Made by a program: the position numbers and the translations under genes
Part shown: positions 9,676 through 22,770 of the stretch, piece after piece
Position numbering within the stretch: the stretch's first letter is position 1
Layout of the letters: each line of letters opens with the position of its first letter
Source: Rhynchopus sp. YZ270_cl-10
Taxonomy: Eukaryota > Euglenozoa > Diplonemea > Diplonemida > Diplonemidae
Reading direction: 5' to 3'
Assembly: GCA_964035575.1 (NCBI GenBank)
Contig: OZ037896.1
Coordinates: 1,240,001-1,304,000 of the forward strand
Length of the DNA stretch: 64,000 nucleotides
The notes under the pieces: generated by a model
What the model saw: the letters and a program-made list of their open reading frames with translations, nothing else
Told to the model about the DNA's origin: nothing
Databases searched by the model: none

Positions 9676-11490
9676 AAAACAAAAAAAAATACACGCGTTC
9701 ATCGCGAGTAGTACAGTATTTTGATTTCTCTCTTTTTTTTTTTTTTTAAAGTTTCCGACTATTTTTATTATTTTTTGGGGTTATTTTCTCTGGGGCCTTT
9801 TTATATTTTTTTTTTAAACCCGTTTCCTTACCTCCCATCCGCTCTGTTTCCCCCCCCCCCCCCCCCCTTTCCCTTTCCCCCCTTCTCTCCCCCCCTTTTT
9901 TATTGCACGAGAAATATAGGTGAATTGTGGAAAGGGGCAATAAAAAAAGGCAATGTGGTGTGATCATCATGGCATCACCTGTTCACTGTTGGGCAGGTCT
10001 TGGCCAAGTGGTTACTTCTTTTGCTGAAGTGTCCATGTATCATCAGACTACATTATTTTGTGCAGGGTAAAAAAAAATTGGAAGAGAAGCTTGACATTGT
10101 ATGTGTGCAGGCACATACATCTTTCAAAATTTTCACCATTTATTTTTTATTCCCCCCCCCTTTTTTTGCCCCTTTCCTACGTTCCTCACAGCTTCCACAA
10201 AACAAACAAACAATTTTTTTTTTAAAAAAGATCTTTACACAACTGTGAAGGTGATTGTCGACATAAAAATAAATAAAAAAGGACATCGAAACTGAAAGCA
10301 AGTTGGGGTCGTGTCGTCTGTCCTTTTTTTTTCGGCGCAAAACAAAGAAACCACTGTTGGTGCCAAAATAATAAAAAGAAACACACAATCAACAATGACT
10401 GCGCACCGTCGTGGTCCACTTTAAAAACACAAACACAAAAAAAAAAGCAAACGAAATTTATTTCGAAGGCCGGTGTGTTCTTTTTGTCTTAAAAGAAATT
10501 GCACTGGTCCGCAACCGAGTTCGTCTTTGGCGAGTTTGGTTGCAAAACAAAACAAAACAAAACAAACAAACACACTCTTTAGGGATGAAGTGTGCCGCCT
10601 GTACGTATTCCAACCCTTGAGGTGCCTTTGAGTACAAGAACCCCTCTTCGTGAGGTTATATTGTCAAAACAACAAAAAAAAATCCAACCCTGAGGGAAGG
10701 AAATGTACAGCAACAAGGCATTTCTGGCCTGTCTTTTTTTTTTTTCTTTTTTTTTTTTCTTTTCCTTTTATATTAGCGGAGTGTCAGTGCCTGCGTCCCG
10801 GAGGCGTTTGCACCATCAACTTCACTTTTTGTATTTTTTTATTTTAGGAAGGCTTCCGTACGGGACCGGAAGCAGAACCAAAAGAGTGTCAGTAGGGCAG
10901 GGCTGCGATATCACTGCAAAATTCCCTGCCCAAAGAAAACAGACATTCATACGCCTAACTGAGCGAGGGGAATCGCTTACTGGGGACCAAGATAGATAAG
11001 ACATAACACATAATGAGCATGAGAAGACATTTCGAAACACGGTTTCAGTGAAATAAAAAAGGAAGGGTTAGCGAGTTTGCACACAATAAAAAAGGAAGTA
11101 AAGTGGCAACCCCTACCCTGGTCCCAAAAAAAATAACGTACATTATTGCATTCATCCCCATAAAACAAAATTCATACATTTCTCCCCCCCTCCCTCTTCC
11201 CACATATTTCAACGAGTGCCCTTTTAAAAAGGCACGTATTTTTCCCATTTTTTTTTTCCCCTTTCCAACTAGAGAGGGTGCGTGGGAGTAGAACTAAAAA
11301 AAAGAAAGCCTAGGCTAATCAAAGAAAAATAGACTGTGCGCATGTTTCTTTTTTGAAAACTCTTGTCACCCTTTCTTCTTGCCCTTCTTGTTTTTCTTTT
11401 TGAATATTTCTTGATTTTTTTTAGTCTTTTTTCTTTTTTCTTTGAAAAAAAGATTGTGTGAGTCGTACTGACAAACTCATCTTTTCAAAT
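9676..11490. other. Gene-poor AT- and C-run-rich DNA
   Basis: No gene is recognised. The segment has long T, A and C runs (for example 9850-9867), a block at 9846-9996 that recurs inverted at 37035-37175, a family C hairpin at 10785-10830 and a GATTGTCGACA motif at about 10250. Confidence 0.5.
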
Positions 11491-11491
11491 A

Positions 11492-11607
11492 CCGTAAATG
11501 TAAATATGTTGGACCGTAAAAATGTTGGAACGAACGAGCGTTTTTCTTTTTTTTTTTTTTTTGAGCAGTTCCAACATTATTACGGTCCAACATATTTCCA
11601 TTTACGG
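11492..11607. repeat. Near-perfect 40-bp inverted repeat with T-rich loop
   Basis: The left arm 11492-11531 and right arm 11568-11607 are complementary at 38 of 40 positions, starting CCGTAAATG and ending TGTTGGAAC, with a T-rich loop of about 36 bases. It could be a small MITE or the precursor of a double-stranded small RNA. There is no open frame. Confidence 0.85.
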
Positions 11608-14216
11608 CATTTTCTTTTATTTCTCCCCTCACACCTCACACCTTTCCACTTCCTCCACCCCTACAAAGATGCCTATATCGCAACCCCTCTCTCTCCCAAA
11701 TATGTGTGATCCCCATATTTAGGTCTACACGCAATTTTCCCTCCAAATCAGGGTTTCCCCCTCCCTCCTTGATTTCTCTGCCTACATCATAGAGACGTTC
11801 GCGGAATAGGAACGGAGAACACCATTTTTTGTTTTTGTTTTTGTTTTGTTTTCCTCGCTGTTCTGGGTTTTCGTTCGGTGTAAAAATGGAATGACCATCC
11901 GACCGACACACACTTTTTCTCCTCCCCTCTATGCCTTTTCGTAAGAAAAGAATGTATATGAAATAATCCCCTCCCGCTTCCAATGGGTTTGGATACCTCT
12001 CCCCCCCTTTTTTTTTTGGCCCTTGCTGACTGTATCGTCGACATACCACAACATATGTGACCTGTCGAACGACTTTTGTGACCAAGCACGAGAGGCTCAG
12101 GTCAGTCCTATCAGATACCATCATCTTAGATGTGAATGCACAGCGAAGCGTATTCATATTTTAACATTTTTTTTTTTTTGATAGACATTTTCTGTATACA
12201 AGATATTTCATCTTTGTGAGATCCCTTACAGCGTTGGCCGTTCCCCTTTGATAACATTACGAATAAGCGTAGTTGACACACCGCTGATGACTACACTGTT
12301 CCAACAGGTTTGGTTTACAGTGATTGTCGACACAAACAAGAACAACTCATGTGGCGCACTACAACCAAGCCTTTTTTTTTAAATTTAGAAAATTCCCACA
12401 TACGTAAACCCCTACATCATGCATTAAGTGAAACGAACGGTTTTGTGAATCCAACGTTTTGCGTTGGTATTGAGAATAGGAGAGGAAGGCAGAAATGGCG
12501 GGTAAACCCTGCAGACGTTCGCTTTTCCTCCGCAGACACTTTTACATTATTTTGTGTGGAGAGCAGGCGGCACTTCTGCAGCAGTTCAACCACAACAAAC
12601 ACAACTTGGCTTTGACCAACATTAATGACAAATCCGAGTCTCTTCACCTTGGTGGGTCACTTAGATGATTGTCGATACAATAAAACAAAACATCATTACC
12701 CAAAAATAATAAAATGGATAGTGACGACTCGCGTTTGGCAGTTGCACTGTCCACTCGGGTTGAATATGTAGGGCCGTATTGATCTGCTGCATTCCCAGCA
12801 TGAGCGGTTGGTCTAACATATTTACCCAGATGGTATAAAAAAAGGTGGAGATCGCGCATTGTAGTACCACAATGAAGCTATCACTCACATTTTTTTTCTT
12901 CAAAAAATATACACAAAATCAATAAAAAAAGGAATACAAACGTGGCAGCAAAATGCTCGCCCCGAACAGCAAAAAAACAGACAAAAAACAAAACAAAACA
13001 AAACACTACCCCCTTCCCTTTCGTGTGTGTGACCAGCTTTTGTTCCTGGCTTTAGGTATTCAGGGTCTGGTGGCACACTTCCCGCTCCCCGCTCCCGCTT
13101 TTTCTTTTTCTTTTTTTGTTGACAGATGTGTGCACGACGACACACATTCTTCTTCAAACTTTTCTTTGCCTTTCCCCCCGCTTTTTCTTTTTTGGATGTG
13201 TGTGACCAATTTTGGATATCGTACAAGATTTCTTGTTTCTTTTTTTTGTTGGAATTTTTCACACACATTGTACCTTTGTGTAGTATGAGGAAGGAACAAA
13301 AATATCGATTGTAGTGGAGCTCATCCTCGGGGGGTCTATACACCAATACAACCAGGTTTTCAAAAAAAGCTTACCAATTACTTTTTGTGTGTGTCCCGCA
13401 TCCCTCAGGGATGTCTTCACTAAATAATACGATAAAAAAAGGGGGGAAACAAAGCAAACAACACCATTTTTAAGTCCCAAAAAAAAACCGGAGGCCGCTT
13501 GCTGGCTTCTATCTAACCTTCACACATACCTTCCTTTTTCCTTCAAAAGGTGGCTAAGCACGAGAGGCTTAGGTTCATCTTACGAGTTTTTCTTTTTTCC
13601 TTTTTTTTTCAATTAAAGGTAGTTACGCACAAGAAGCGTATAATCACCCTTACCAGCTTTTCTTATGTGCTTTTTTTAACCAGTCAACTGAAAAATATGT
13701 GCCAAGTCTGTTTTGCGTAAGTTTTGCGCAAAAGGTGAAAAAGTAGTCTTTTTTTTTGTCCGGTTTCTTAGCACATTTTTTCCCCCCCATCTTCGGGAAG
13801 GCAATATTGGGAACAGAATTTCTTCTTTTTTTTTAAAGATGGGTTCCCTGTTGTGAGGATCCTTAATTTAAGTTTTTGTTCTTCTTCCCTTATAACTCTA
13901 ACCCCGCCTCATCCCCCCCTTTCCCCCCAACTTATTTTTTCCTTTTCTGATGCATGCATTCCGCATTCATCTTTCTGAGTCGTTCTTTACTTAAGCGCCT
14001 CCGTTCACAGAGGCGTTTTGCACTCTTCCAACTGCCATAGTTTGATTGCTAAGAGCGTTCTCCTCTGGGAGTGCTGCTGCTAACCTTACAAAAGGTGTGC
14101 AAAAAATAGTGGAGCACACCGAGCAGACAAACCAAAAACGACGAACTGTTGGTTCGTCTGCACAGTATGTCTAGGGTGGCACTAATACAACCAATATTTC
14201 AAAAAAAAGCCCCCAA
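11608..14216. other. Gene-poor DNA with dispersed hairpins
   Basis: No gene is recognised. It contains family A hairpins at 12078-12110 and 13550-13592, family B at 13122-13160, family C at 13993-14030, a family D motif at 13311-13367 and GATTGTCGAYACA motifs at about 12320 and 12667. Confidence 0.5.
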
Positions 14217-14224
14217 GTTAAGAA

Positions 14225-15111
14225 CAGGGAAGTTCCTAAGTGGGACCGAGAACATGAAATTCTGGATTTTAGTTTTTTTTTCCTTTTTTTTTTTCCTTTT
14301 TTTCCTTGGGGGGCTTTCTTGTGGTTTCTAGTGGGTTTCACTGTGGGTGACACACCACCAGTGTGGTGAAATGGTCGAAACTCTCAAAAGCAAGAGTTTT
14401 CAGGGGGCAAGAAAAAAAAAATTGACAACAAAATCCTGCACCGTCAGGGCTGTACCCCCAATTTTTTTTTGCCTGCGGCGCCATTTTTCATTTTTTGCTC
14501 TGCAAAAAAGGGTTCGCCGGAAGCTAGATTTTTACACTGTACTCAAAATTTTTTGCCTGCGGCGCCATTTATATTATTTTTTGCTCCGCAAAAAGAGAAG
14601 TGCAACGCCTCACCGTTCATCGGCGGAAGCACTGGTTCCACGGGTTATCGAACCCCAGAGAGCACTTCATTGGCATGCACGCGGTTACCGCGAGGGAGCG
14701 TGTATGCAGGTACAAAATCACTGCCCCATCCAAATAATATTCCCAACGTCTTTGGGGGTCCCCTTGCATTTTGCAGCCAAAAATGCAACTAGACCAAAGC
14801 TGCAAAAAGTTCCGCGCGAGTGTAGCGCGCCCGGGTTTGGGACCCCTTTTTGAATTTCGAAGGGCGGTTAAAGTGGGCCCAGAATCACAGTTCTGACACT
14901 CATTTAGCATTGTGAGCAACTCACTAGTGGTCGTAACCAAAATTTGTATCAATCAAGAACTTGTCCATTTTCTCGAAATGACCCCACTACAGTGAGGGTA
15001 GAGCTCGGAAAGCCCGAAAAAGGGCAAAAAACCCCACCCAAAAAAAGGAAAAAAAACGGGAACATAAATCCAGAATTTTGCTGTTTTTTCCGAGAACAAG
15101 GAACAACCCTG
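14225..15111. mobile_element. Non-autonomous hAT-like DNA transposon (copy 3)
   Basis: The termini (left CAGGGAAGTTCCTAAG; right, read inward, CAGGGTTGTTCCTTG) are flanked by a perfect 8-bp duplication GTTAAGAA (14217-14224 and 15112-15119). The 887-bp interior has no transposase and carries repeated GCCTGCGGCGCCATTT blocks plus the GACCCCAC-type stretch near the right end. Perfect duplication implies a fairly recent insertion. Confidence 0.88.
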
Positions 15112-15757
15112 GTTAAGAAACAGCACACCATTTCCCCATCTTTTTTTGCGAGAGAAAAAAAGGAGTAGCACATAGGCCTTCTCCCTCTCCACACATTTTT
15201 TTGAGAGGTTCAGAGGTGATTGGGTAACCCACATAACCTCAGCCTCTTCAGGAAGCAGAGTCCCTTGAGTAGCACAACTGTCAACGCAAAATGCGACAAT
15301 GCCACAGGTGCCCTGTGTTCAAAAATGCTGGTTTTCATGAACAGAAGTGATTAGGGGGTGGTGGCTCAGTATAGGGGGATCCCCAGTCGTCTGTTCGTCC
15401 CAGCTCTTTTCTTCTGCTATCTCTCTGTGATGGTAGTATAATTTAATCAATTTTTTTTTCTCAAGTGCACCATCCGCAGAAGCGTTGGTATGCACCGTAG
15501 CAACTTCAGTAAGTCAAAAAAGCAGGTTTGGTACAAAACAGAGTGGAGTGCATCCTCGGGTGTCTCTAATGCAATATGCAGACCATCTGTATCGGTGGCT
15601 GACCATTTTTCAGATTATTAAAACAAACAAAATACCACATGAAAACTGTTGTTTCGTCAACAGTTCTCACCCAGGAGTGGTTCAGTTCGGCAGCAATTCC
15701 TGGGAAGTGTGGCAAAAGTGTGATATACAATCAAACCTGGCTTTGTATTTTTTATTT

Positions 15758-15872
15758 AGATGTTGACCTCGAAATGGATGTAGGACAGCATGGCTCATAT
15801 CTACCCGTGGTGGTGGTCATGAACCAAGGTACCCTGTCACGTGAAGGCTTTTGTGTTTCAAGCCAAACAAAT
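15758..15872 (+). repeat. Repeat pair, copy 1 of 2 (other at 20209-20317)
   Basis: Both blocks share ACCTCGAAATGGATGTAGGA, then CAAGGTAC, TGTCACG and GGCTTTTGT at matching spacing, with about 75-80% similarity by eye. The function is unknown. Confidence 0.65.
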
Positions 15873-18800
15873 TCCCAGTTGGTATTTTTCTTTGGAGATA
15901 CAAAAAAAACACTGTTCTAAAGATGTTTGCTTTGTGCGAGACTGATTTCCTTTTTAAGTTTCTTTCTCTTGTCAATACCACCATTTATGAAAGCCAGCAA
16001 CGGGGGTCACTGTCTCCAGCGGCTTATTTGATTCAACTTTCTAACACTTTCCCCACCTGCCTTGTGGTTGGGACGGGTACAGGAAGATGAGTCACAGCCG
16101 CTTTTTAGTGTTATTCGATTAGTGTTCGCCAACCACGTGGCAGAGCCATGTGGGATGGTTTGTGCGTCAGGGAGACGTGACACTGATCTACACTGAGCTA
16201 CACATCTCAAATATTATTGTGTACATAGGACAAAAGAGCAGATCTCGCTTCTGGCAGATCTTCCCTTCCACCTACAACAGGTCCTATGAAGTTGACCACT
16301 GTGAAACCTTTGCCTCAAGGCGTACAGCACGTAGTCCTTACGGGGCTCTTCATTCGTCTTGCCAGGTCTTTCTAGGTGTCTGAGCACTGTGGTGCTAGTT
16401 CATCTTACAAACCTTTTTCTTTCCTTTTGTGCGAATATGCACACACGTGAACAGGGTAAAGGTTACCCTTTTTTAGCCAAAGGGCCAGCAGAGCACACAG
16501 TGCAGCAACCCACGTCACAGAAGACTGGTTGCAGGACTTCTCACTGCAAGCAAATAGAGGCAATGCTAGTGCCTGTATTCCCGAGGCTTTTACCTCCTAA
16601 CTTTTTCATTCTTTTTCTTTTTCTTTTTCAGATGTGTGCGCGCGAGAGGCACATTCATTTTTCTTTTTTTCTTTTTTTTGTTTTGCGCAGAACTTTTTTT
16701 GTACTAACATTCGTGTGAGATACGAATCGCTGTGTTCCACACAACGAACAGTTGCACGGTGCTGCACACATGAGGTCGTCGTGAAAAGTTTGCCAAAAAA
16801 ACAGAGGTTTCAACACGTCAACAGAAACGGCAGATTGCCGCCAGATAGGATACGGGTCAAGACAATGTGATTATAATTTTATGAAAAGAGACGATGATAT
16901 TCACACTTTTTAATGTGCAGAGATGTTCATAACTAAACTCAATTTTTTTCAAGGTGACCAAACACCCGATGCTTAGGTTCATCTTATTCGAATTTCTTTC
17001 TTTTTTTTTGGTGCCTTTTCGTCCGTAGGGGCGTTTGCACCTTTCAACCTCGCATTTTCCTTTTGAGCACTACCACAGGTAGGTAGTGCCAACGGCAGTG
17101 CTCCATGTACGAGGTCTGCAGATAAGAACATATCTTTCGGTGCAGCAGTGGCGCTAGCACCATTCAACTTCACTTTCTTTCTACCTTATTAAGATGTGTG
17201 TGTGCACGGGAGGTACATTCATCTTACAATTTTTTCCCTTTTTTTTTTTTCAACTTTTTTTTTTTGCAGTCCAGCCGACATGAGAGCTTGCAGGACATGT
17301 GTTTCGGCACAAAATAACTGCTATTTATTTGTACACCATGGGAGAGGTGGCTGTGTGCGAATTCCAGCGAGTCGGATCCCAAAGCACAATAGTGATATCA
17401 TTCGTATTGGAGTGCCACAAAGGGCAAATTGATCGTTGTTCAGAGAGCACAACAGGTTGTTGTGCATCTATATCAAGAGTACGGGTTTAAATAGCAAGAG
17501 CGCGGTGGGGCCCAGACACGAATGGTGATGGGCTTTCACTTCAGGCGCCTCTTGGCTTGTAGGGTGTCACTTCTGAGAGAAGTGACTGTTAGTTACACAT
17601 GCACACAGTGGACGGTGTTCCACAAGGAGTTGTATGTGGCTGATTCGCTTTCAAAGATTTCAAACATGTAAAAGATGGGTGCGCAACGTGCACATCCACT
17701 CAAGTTTTCCTTCAAAAAAAACGTGCCTGCAAAGAGGTCGCACGTTATGTACTGTCCGTGGGACATATTTATCTTTCAAGTTTTTCTTTTTTTGCACCAT
17801 TTCCGAATTCTCGATTGCAAAATAACGAAAAGGGTTCTTTTTTCTTCAGATGACTAAGTACAGAGAGGAGGGGTCATCTTATGAACTTTTCTTTGTTGTT
17901 AAAATAAAGGGAAATGGATGCAGGGGCGTGGGGGAGGGAGAAGGAAGAGGGTGGGCAAAGTTCACACAACATGTCCGTTCCCTCTTACAAGAAGAAAACT
18001 ACTGTTTGAAGAAAGAAATGGAAAAAAAAACAACAACAGCAGAGCAGAGGGGGTGAAGACTGCCTGTGTGGCAGTATCCATGAACCCCAACCGGATTATC
18101 AAAAAAGAGGGCAAATCACAGTTTTTTTGTGTAAATGACAGTGCAGTGTTTTTTGCACTCCCGGCTCCCCTCTTCTTCAAATATTCAGACAATTTAAAGC
18201 TTCGTTGCTTTACTCAAAGCAATGAACTGAACAAAACCAGCAACCACACCAATACACAGACATAGAACGTGGCTGTACACAGTGGAGACCCAGCCTTTGC
18301 GGTTGACCACTAAGTACAAAATCATCCTTTTCAAGCCGTTTTCCCACCCCCGCCTCCCTTCTTCTTCTCTGGAGTAGAAGTAAACGCTATCCGCTTCCTT
18401 TAAGGATGTGCCTTTAGTAAGATGTGTGCACGAGAGGCACATTCCTCTTCTCCAATTTTTCTTAAATGGTGCTAGTTAAGCATCGCATAGTTGCACAAGG
18501 TAGCGGAGGGGGGGTTTTTTTGGGGGGGTAAACCAATACACAGTGTAGGGTAATCACGTATACACCCCTCTTTTTAATTGGAAAAAATAAAATATAGTGG
18601 AGTTCATCCTCGGGTGTCTACACTAATACAACCAAGTTTTCAAATAAAATAACATTGAAATAAGGTGACAGAGTTGAGTCATTCGAAGCCCCAGCAAATT
18701 GCAGTTTTCATAAAAGAGAGGTGTTGTGTGGCGAGAGCAGACACATTCGTCTTTACGTGCTTTTTATCCGGGGGTTGTTAGTTTGCATCGTTCGTGGGTT

Positions 18801-20208
18801 AGGTGCATCGATAACGACCATTTATTTCAACACCACGAAACGTCTGTTAAGAGATGTGCCTGTACGTGAGGCTTGACAGATTCATCTTACAACTTTTCAA
18901 TCAAAGGAATATGGTATGCTGGTTACGGGCCTGCTGAGAGGTCAGAGTTATACTTTTCACGTGCCGACCAAAGAATGGTGCCACGATGTACGCAGAGACA
19001 CACAGAGAACACCACAGAAGGGGATTGGTAGGGTGGGGGAGGACCGAACACACCTGGTGTTCCCCCCCCCTTCCACAAATGGCTCTTCATTTTTTTTTCT
19101 GCCCTTTTTTTTTTGGTTCTGTGTCAATTCGCGAAATAAAATATGGGCTATTTTTATACCCGCAAAATATGCGGGGGTAAGCAACACAATAAAACATTAA
19201 CACAACACATTTTTTTAAAGACAATGGAGGCTCCATGGTAGCTTCTCCTTTCCCCCTTTTTCACAACCCCACAAAATCCGTCTCGACGGTGGGAGAAGCA
19301 AGAACCCCCCTACACCCCCCCTTTTTTTGACAAAGTGTCTAAGCACGCTGAGGCTTGAGTTCATATTTGCAAACCCACTTTATTTTTTTTTGTTTCTTAC
19401 ACAGCTTCCCCACCAAGACGTGGTGTGCACAGCTAAGGGGGATCGTATTTTTAAAAAAAAAATAGAAAACGTTACCTCGGGTGACTAGGGCAACGAGAGG
19501 CTCGGTTGCTCTTGATAAACGTTTCTTTCTTTTTCTTCAAGGTGACTCAGCATTTGAGAGGCCTGGACTCATCTTCACACCCCCCCTTTGCCTCCCTTTT
19601 GATTTTTGGTAGTGTTCGCGTCTGCAAGACAGGCGTTTCTTATTTGCACTTTCCATCGTTCAAGGTGACCAAGCACGAGAGGCTTAGGTTCATCCTACAA
19701 ATTTTTCTCCCCCCCCTTTTTTTTATATCCATATACGTTTTTTTTTGCTCCCCTCTCCTGTTTTTCTCTTTCTTTGCTTCGTCGTTTGCTGTGCTCCTCC
19801 CCCTTTTTTTGTTCTGCATTTCAACACAAAAAGGACTGCAGTAAACAACCAAGCCCGTGTCAGTGTTACTCAACACACCCCTTTTTTTTTTGACGCTTTT
19901 TCAAAAATTGTCTCCCAATACAAAGCCAGGACATTTTTTTTTTCCCTTCTTGGCTCCTTTTTTTGGGACAAGACAAAAGTAAGTTTCCTGCGTCCAGAGG
20001 TTTTATGTGCAGTGGAGGTTGTGCCCGAGGCGTTTGTGCACTTTCCGCCTCACCGTTTGCAAATTTACGAGTTTGTGGGTTTGTGGTGACGAAGCACGAG
20101 AGGCTGAGGTTCATCTTATAAACCCCCCTCCCCCACCTTTTTGTAGTGCCTGCGTCCGCTGGTGTCGGTGAGGTGTTTGCACTTTCAACTTCTCTCTTTT
20201 TCTTATCA

Positions 20209-20317
20209 GATGTCAACCTCGAAATGGATGTAGGACCACGTGGTTGAGGTCCACCGGTGCACCGGTCATGTACCAAGGTACAATGTCACGAGAGGGCTTT
20301 TGTATTTCAAGTCAATA
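20209..20317 (+). repeat. Repeat pair, copy 2 of 2 (other at 15758-15872)
   Basis: See the partner block. This copy lies about 220 bases upstream of helicase copy 2 and follows a family C hairpin. Confidence 0.65.
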
Positions 20318-20497
20318 TTTTTTTTGTAACATACTGTAGAATGTTGTCGATACAGTAAAACTGAAAACAAAACACAACATAACAAAATATAACAAAACAA
20401 AAAGGATGCATACTAACGACGAAAACACTTGGGGGTACTCTACTTGTCATCCTCGTGCTTCAGTGCTCCATGCCACAAAACAACTCAAACACACGTC

Positions 20498-20499
20498 AG
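20498..20499 (+). promoter_or_regulatory. Candidate SL trans-splice acceptor AG, helicase copy 2
   Basis: ACACACGTCAG places an AG 41 bases before the ATG at 20541. The sequence differs from copy 1 but the distance is the same as that of the acceptor proposed there. Which AG is used is inference. Confidence 0.35.
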
Positions 20500-20540
20500 G
20501 AACTCCTCCCCCCCTCCCCCACAAAACACAACAAACCACA

Positions 20541-22763
20541 ATGTCCGGAGACGGCGACTGGAAGAAGGACCTGGCGGCGCCCAAGGTGGACGCACGCAAG
20601 AAGACCGACGACGTGACGGCAACGAAGGGAACCGACTTCGAGGACTACTACCTGAAGCGCGAGCTGCTGATGGGCATCTTCGAGAAGGGTTTCGAGCGTC
20701 CGTCCCCCATCCAGGAGGCGACCATCCCCATTGCGCTGACGGGGTCTGACATCCTCGCTCGCGCGAAGAACGGAACCGGCAAGACCGGTGCCTTCACGAT
20801 CCCGTGCCTCCAGAAGATTGACACGTCCGTGAACCACATCCAGGTATGTGAACGGCCGACAGACGCTTTTGCAAGTGTTTCTCCTTCCTGTGCGTTGCCT
20901 TGCCGATCTTTGGTGGGGTGAATCACGAATGATATTTGTATCTTGCAGACGCCTTCTTGTGGGCTCTCATGAAAGAGTGGCACAATGTCCTTTTCTTGCC
21001 TTCCGCTTGCTTTGTCAAGGTTGGCAGGATTTTTGTTTATTCATCACTGCTGTGCATACAACCAGCCACAACCACAACTACACCACAACTACACACAGGC
21101 GCTGATCTTGGTGCCGACCCGTGAGCTGGCCCTGCAGACCTCGCAGGTGTGCAAGGAGCTGTCGAAGCACATGGGTGTCCAGGTCATGGTTACCACCGGA
21201 GGAACGTCGCTGAAGGACGACATCATGCGGTATGTAGAGGTCCATACTCGACACAGTGATGGCACACATTGCTGATGGCAGTGTTTATGAACCATGATGA
21301 AAGTGACTCTGGCAAGCGTGAGAGGCTGAGATTCATTCTTACAAACCATTCTTAATTTTAAACATCACACACACCACAACCACAACCACAACCACAGTCT
21401 GTACAACCCCGTGCACCTGCTCGTGGCAACACCCGGGCGTGTGATCGACCTTGCAGGAAAGCGTGTGGCGAAGCTGGAGCACTGCGAGCTGATGGTGATG
21501 GACGAGGCGGACAAGCTGCTGTCGCCTGAGTTCGCACCGCTGGTTGAGCAGACCCTTGCGTTCCTGGGGAAGAAGCGTCAGATCCTTGCGTTTTCGGCGA
21601 CTTTCCCTCTGGGTGGTATGTGTCTCGTGTGTTTTGAAGTGAGTTTGTTTGTTGACAGCATCCGAGAGAGAAAGAGAGAGAGAGAGAGAGAGGTGTCTGC
21701 ACGTTATCGCTTGATTTTACTTTTTCAGTGAGGCGTTTGCACGTTCAACTTGACTGTACCTTTTTAGGTGTCTGACGTGGCCTCATCAGACCAGACCAAC
21801 GTTGGGTCTTTATTTCTGACTATGCAGGTTATGAGTGTGTGCCGTTTGCGTTTTTGATATTGTTTTGAAAATCCACATAAACCACCCCTCCCGCCGACAG
21901 TGAAAGCGTTCATGGACAAGCACATGACTGCCCCTGTGCACGAGGCAAACCTGATGGACGAGCTGACCCTGAAGGGAGTGTCGCAGTTCTACGCGTTCGT
22001 GGAGGAGCACCAGAAGCTGCACTGCCTGTACTCGCTCTTCAAGAAGCTGCAGATCAACCAGTCGATCATCTTCTGCAACAGCGTGAACCGTGTGGAGCTC
22101 CTGGCAAGGAAGATCACTGAGTTCGGGTCGTCGTGCTTCTACATCCACGCAAAGATGATGCAGGAGCACCGCAACCGCGTCTTCCACGACTTCCGTCAGG
22201 GCGGATGCCGTAACCTTGTGTGCAGTGACCTGTTCACACGTGGTATTGACATCCAGTCTGTCAACGTTGTCATCAACTTCGACTTCCCGCGTAACTCGGA
22301 GACCTACCTCCACCGTATTGGACGCTCTGGACGTTACGGACATTTGGGTATGTTGCTCCCTCACTGTTCCTTTCCCTTTCCCTTTCCCTTCCCTTTTTCT
22401 CAGTGCCTGCATCCCAGAGGCGTTTGCACTATCAACTTCACTTTTCTTTTCTTTTTCCTTTTCCATTCCACTGTTTGGGGTTTTGCCGTGTTCACTTATC
22501 ACTTTTTTGTGTCGTTGCAAGGTGACTGAACAGGAGTGTCTTTGCCTCCTCTTGCCAACCTGAGGCTCTTCTTTGTCTTCACCTTTTCCCTCTTTACCCA
22601 TGGGTCAACCCTCACACCACCCACCACCACTTCCGCTGCAGGAGTTGCCATCAACTTCGTCACGTACGACGACCGCTTCAACCTGTACAAGATCGAGCAG
22701 GAGCTTGGAACAGAGATCAAGGCCATCCCGGCCGACATCGACCGCTCCCTGTACTGCGAATAG
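20541..22763 (+). CDS. DHH1: DEAD-box RNA helicase, DDX6/Dhh1 type, copy 2 (five exons)
   Basis: Exons are 20541-20843, 21099-21229, 21398-21615, 21901-22347 and 22642-22763, giving 406 residues with the same motifs as copy 1 (Q motif, [33 protein letters not shown]). By eye exons and introns 1-3 are identical to copy 1. Intron 4 differs by a 17-base expansion of a CCCTTT run and a few substitutions, and one codon before it differs silently (CAC to CAT). Identity begins about 23 bases before the ATG (20518) and stops about seven bases after the TAG, so promoter, acceptor and 3' flank are all different. Both copies look intact. The role is expected to be the same: cytoplasmic mRNA decay and translational repression. 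Confidence 0.92.
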
Positions 22764-22770
22764 ACAGCTG

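Larger units (their letters stand above)
15120..20497. other. Long gene-poor region with many short hairpin repeats
   Basis: No coding region is convincing over about 5.4 kb. Family A hairpins lie at 16951-16986, 19329-19365, 19541-19575, 19661-19704 and 20081-20122. Family B hairpins lie at 16628-16668, 17190-17232, 18417-18455 and 18850-18895. Family C hairpins lie at 15464-15510, 16570-16600, 17014-17060, 19613-19652 and 20145-20192. Pyrimidine tracts follow most of them. Spliced genes with tiny exons cannot be ruled out. Confidence 0.5.

Noticed and set aside
12310-12615. 101-codon open frame on the plus strand
   Set aside because: It has no motif, no repeat support and no clear start context, and is within the length expected by chance.
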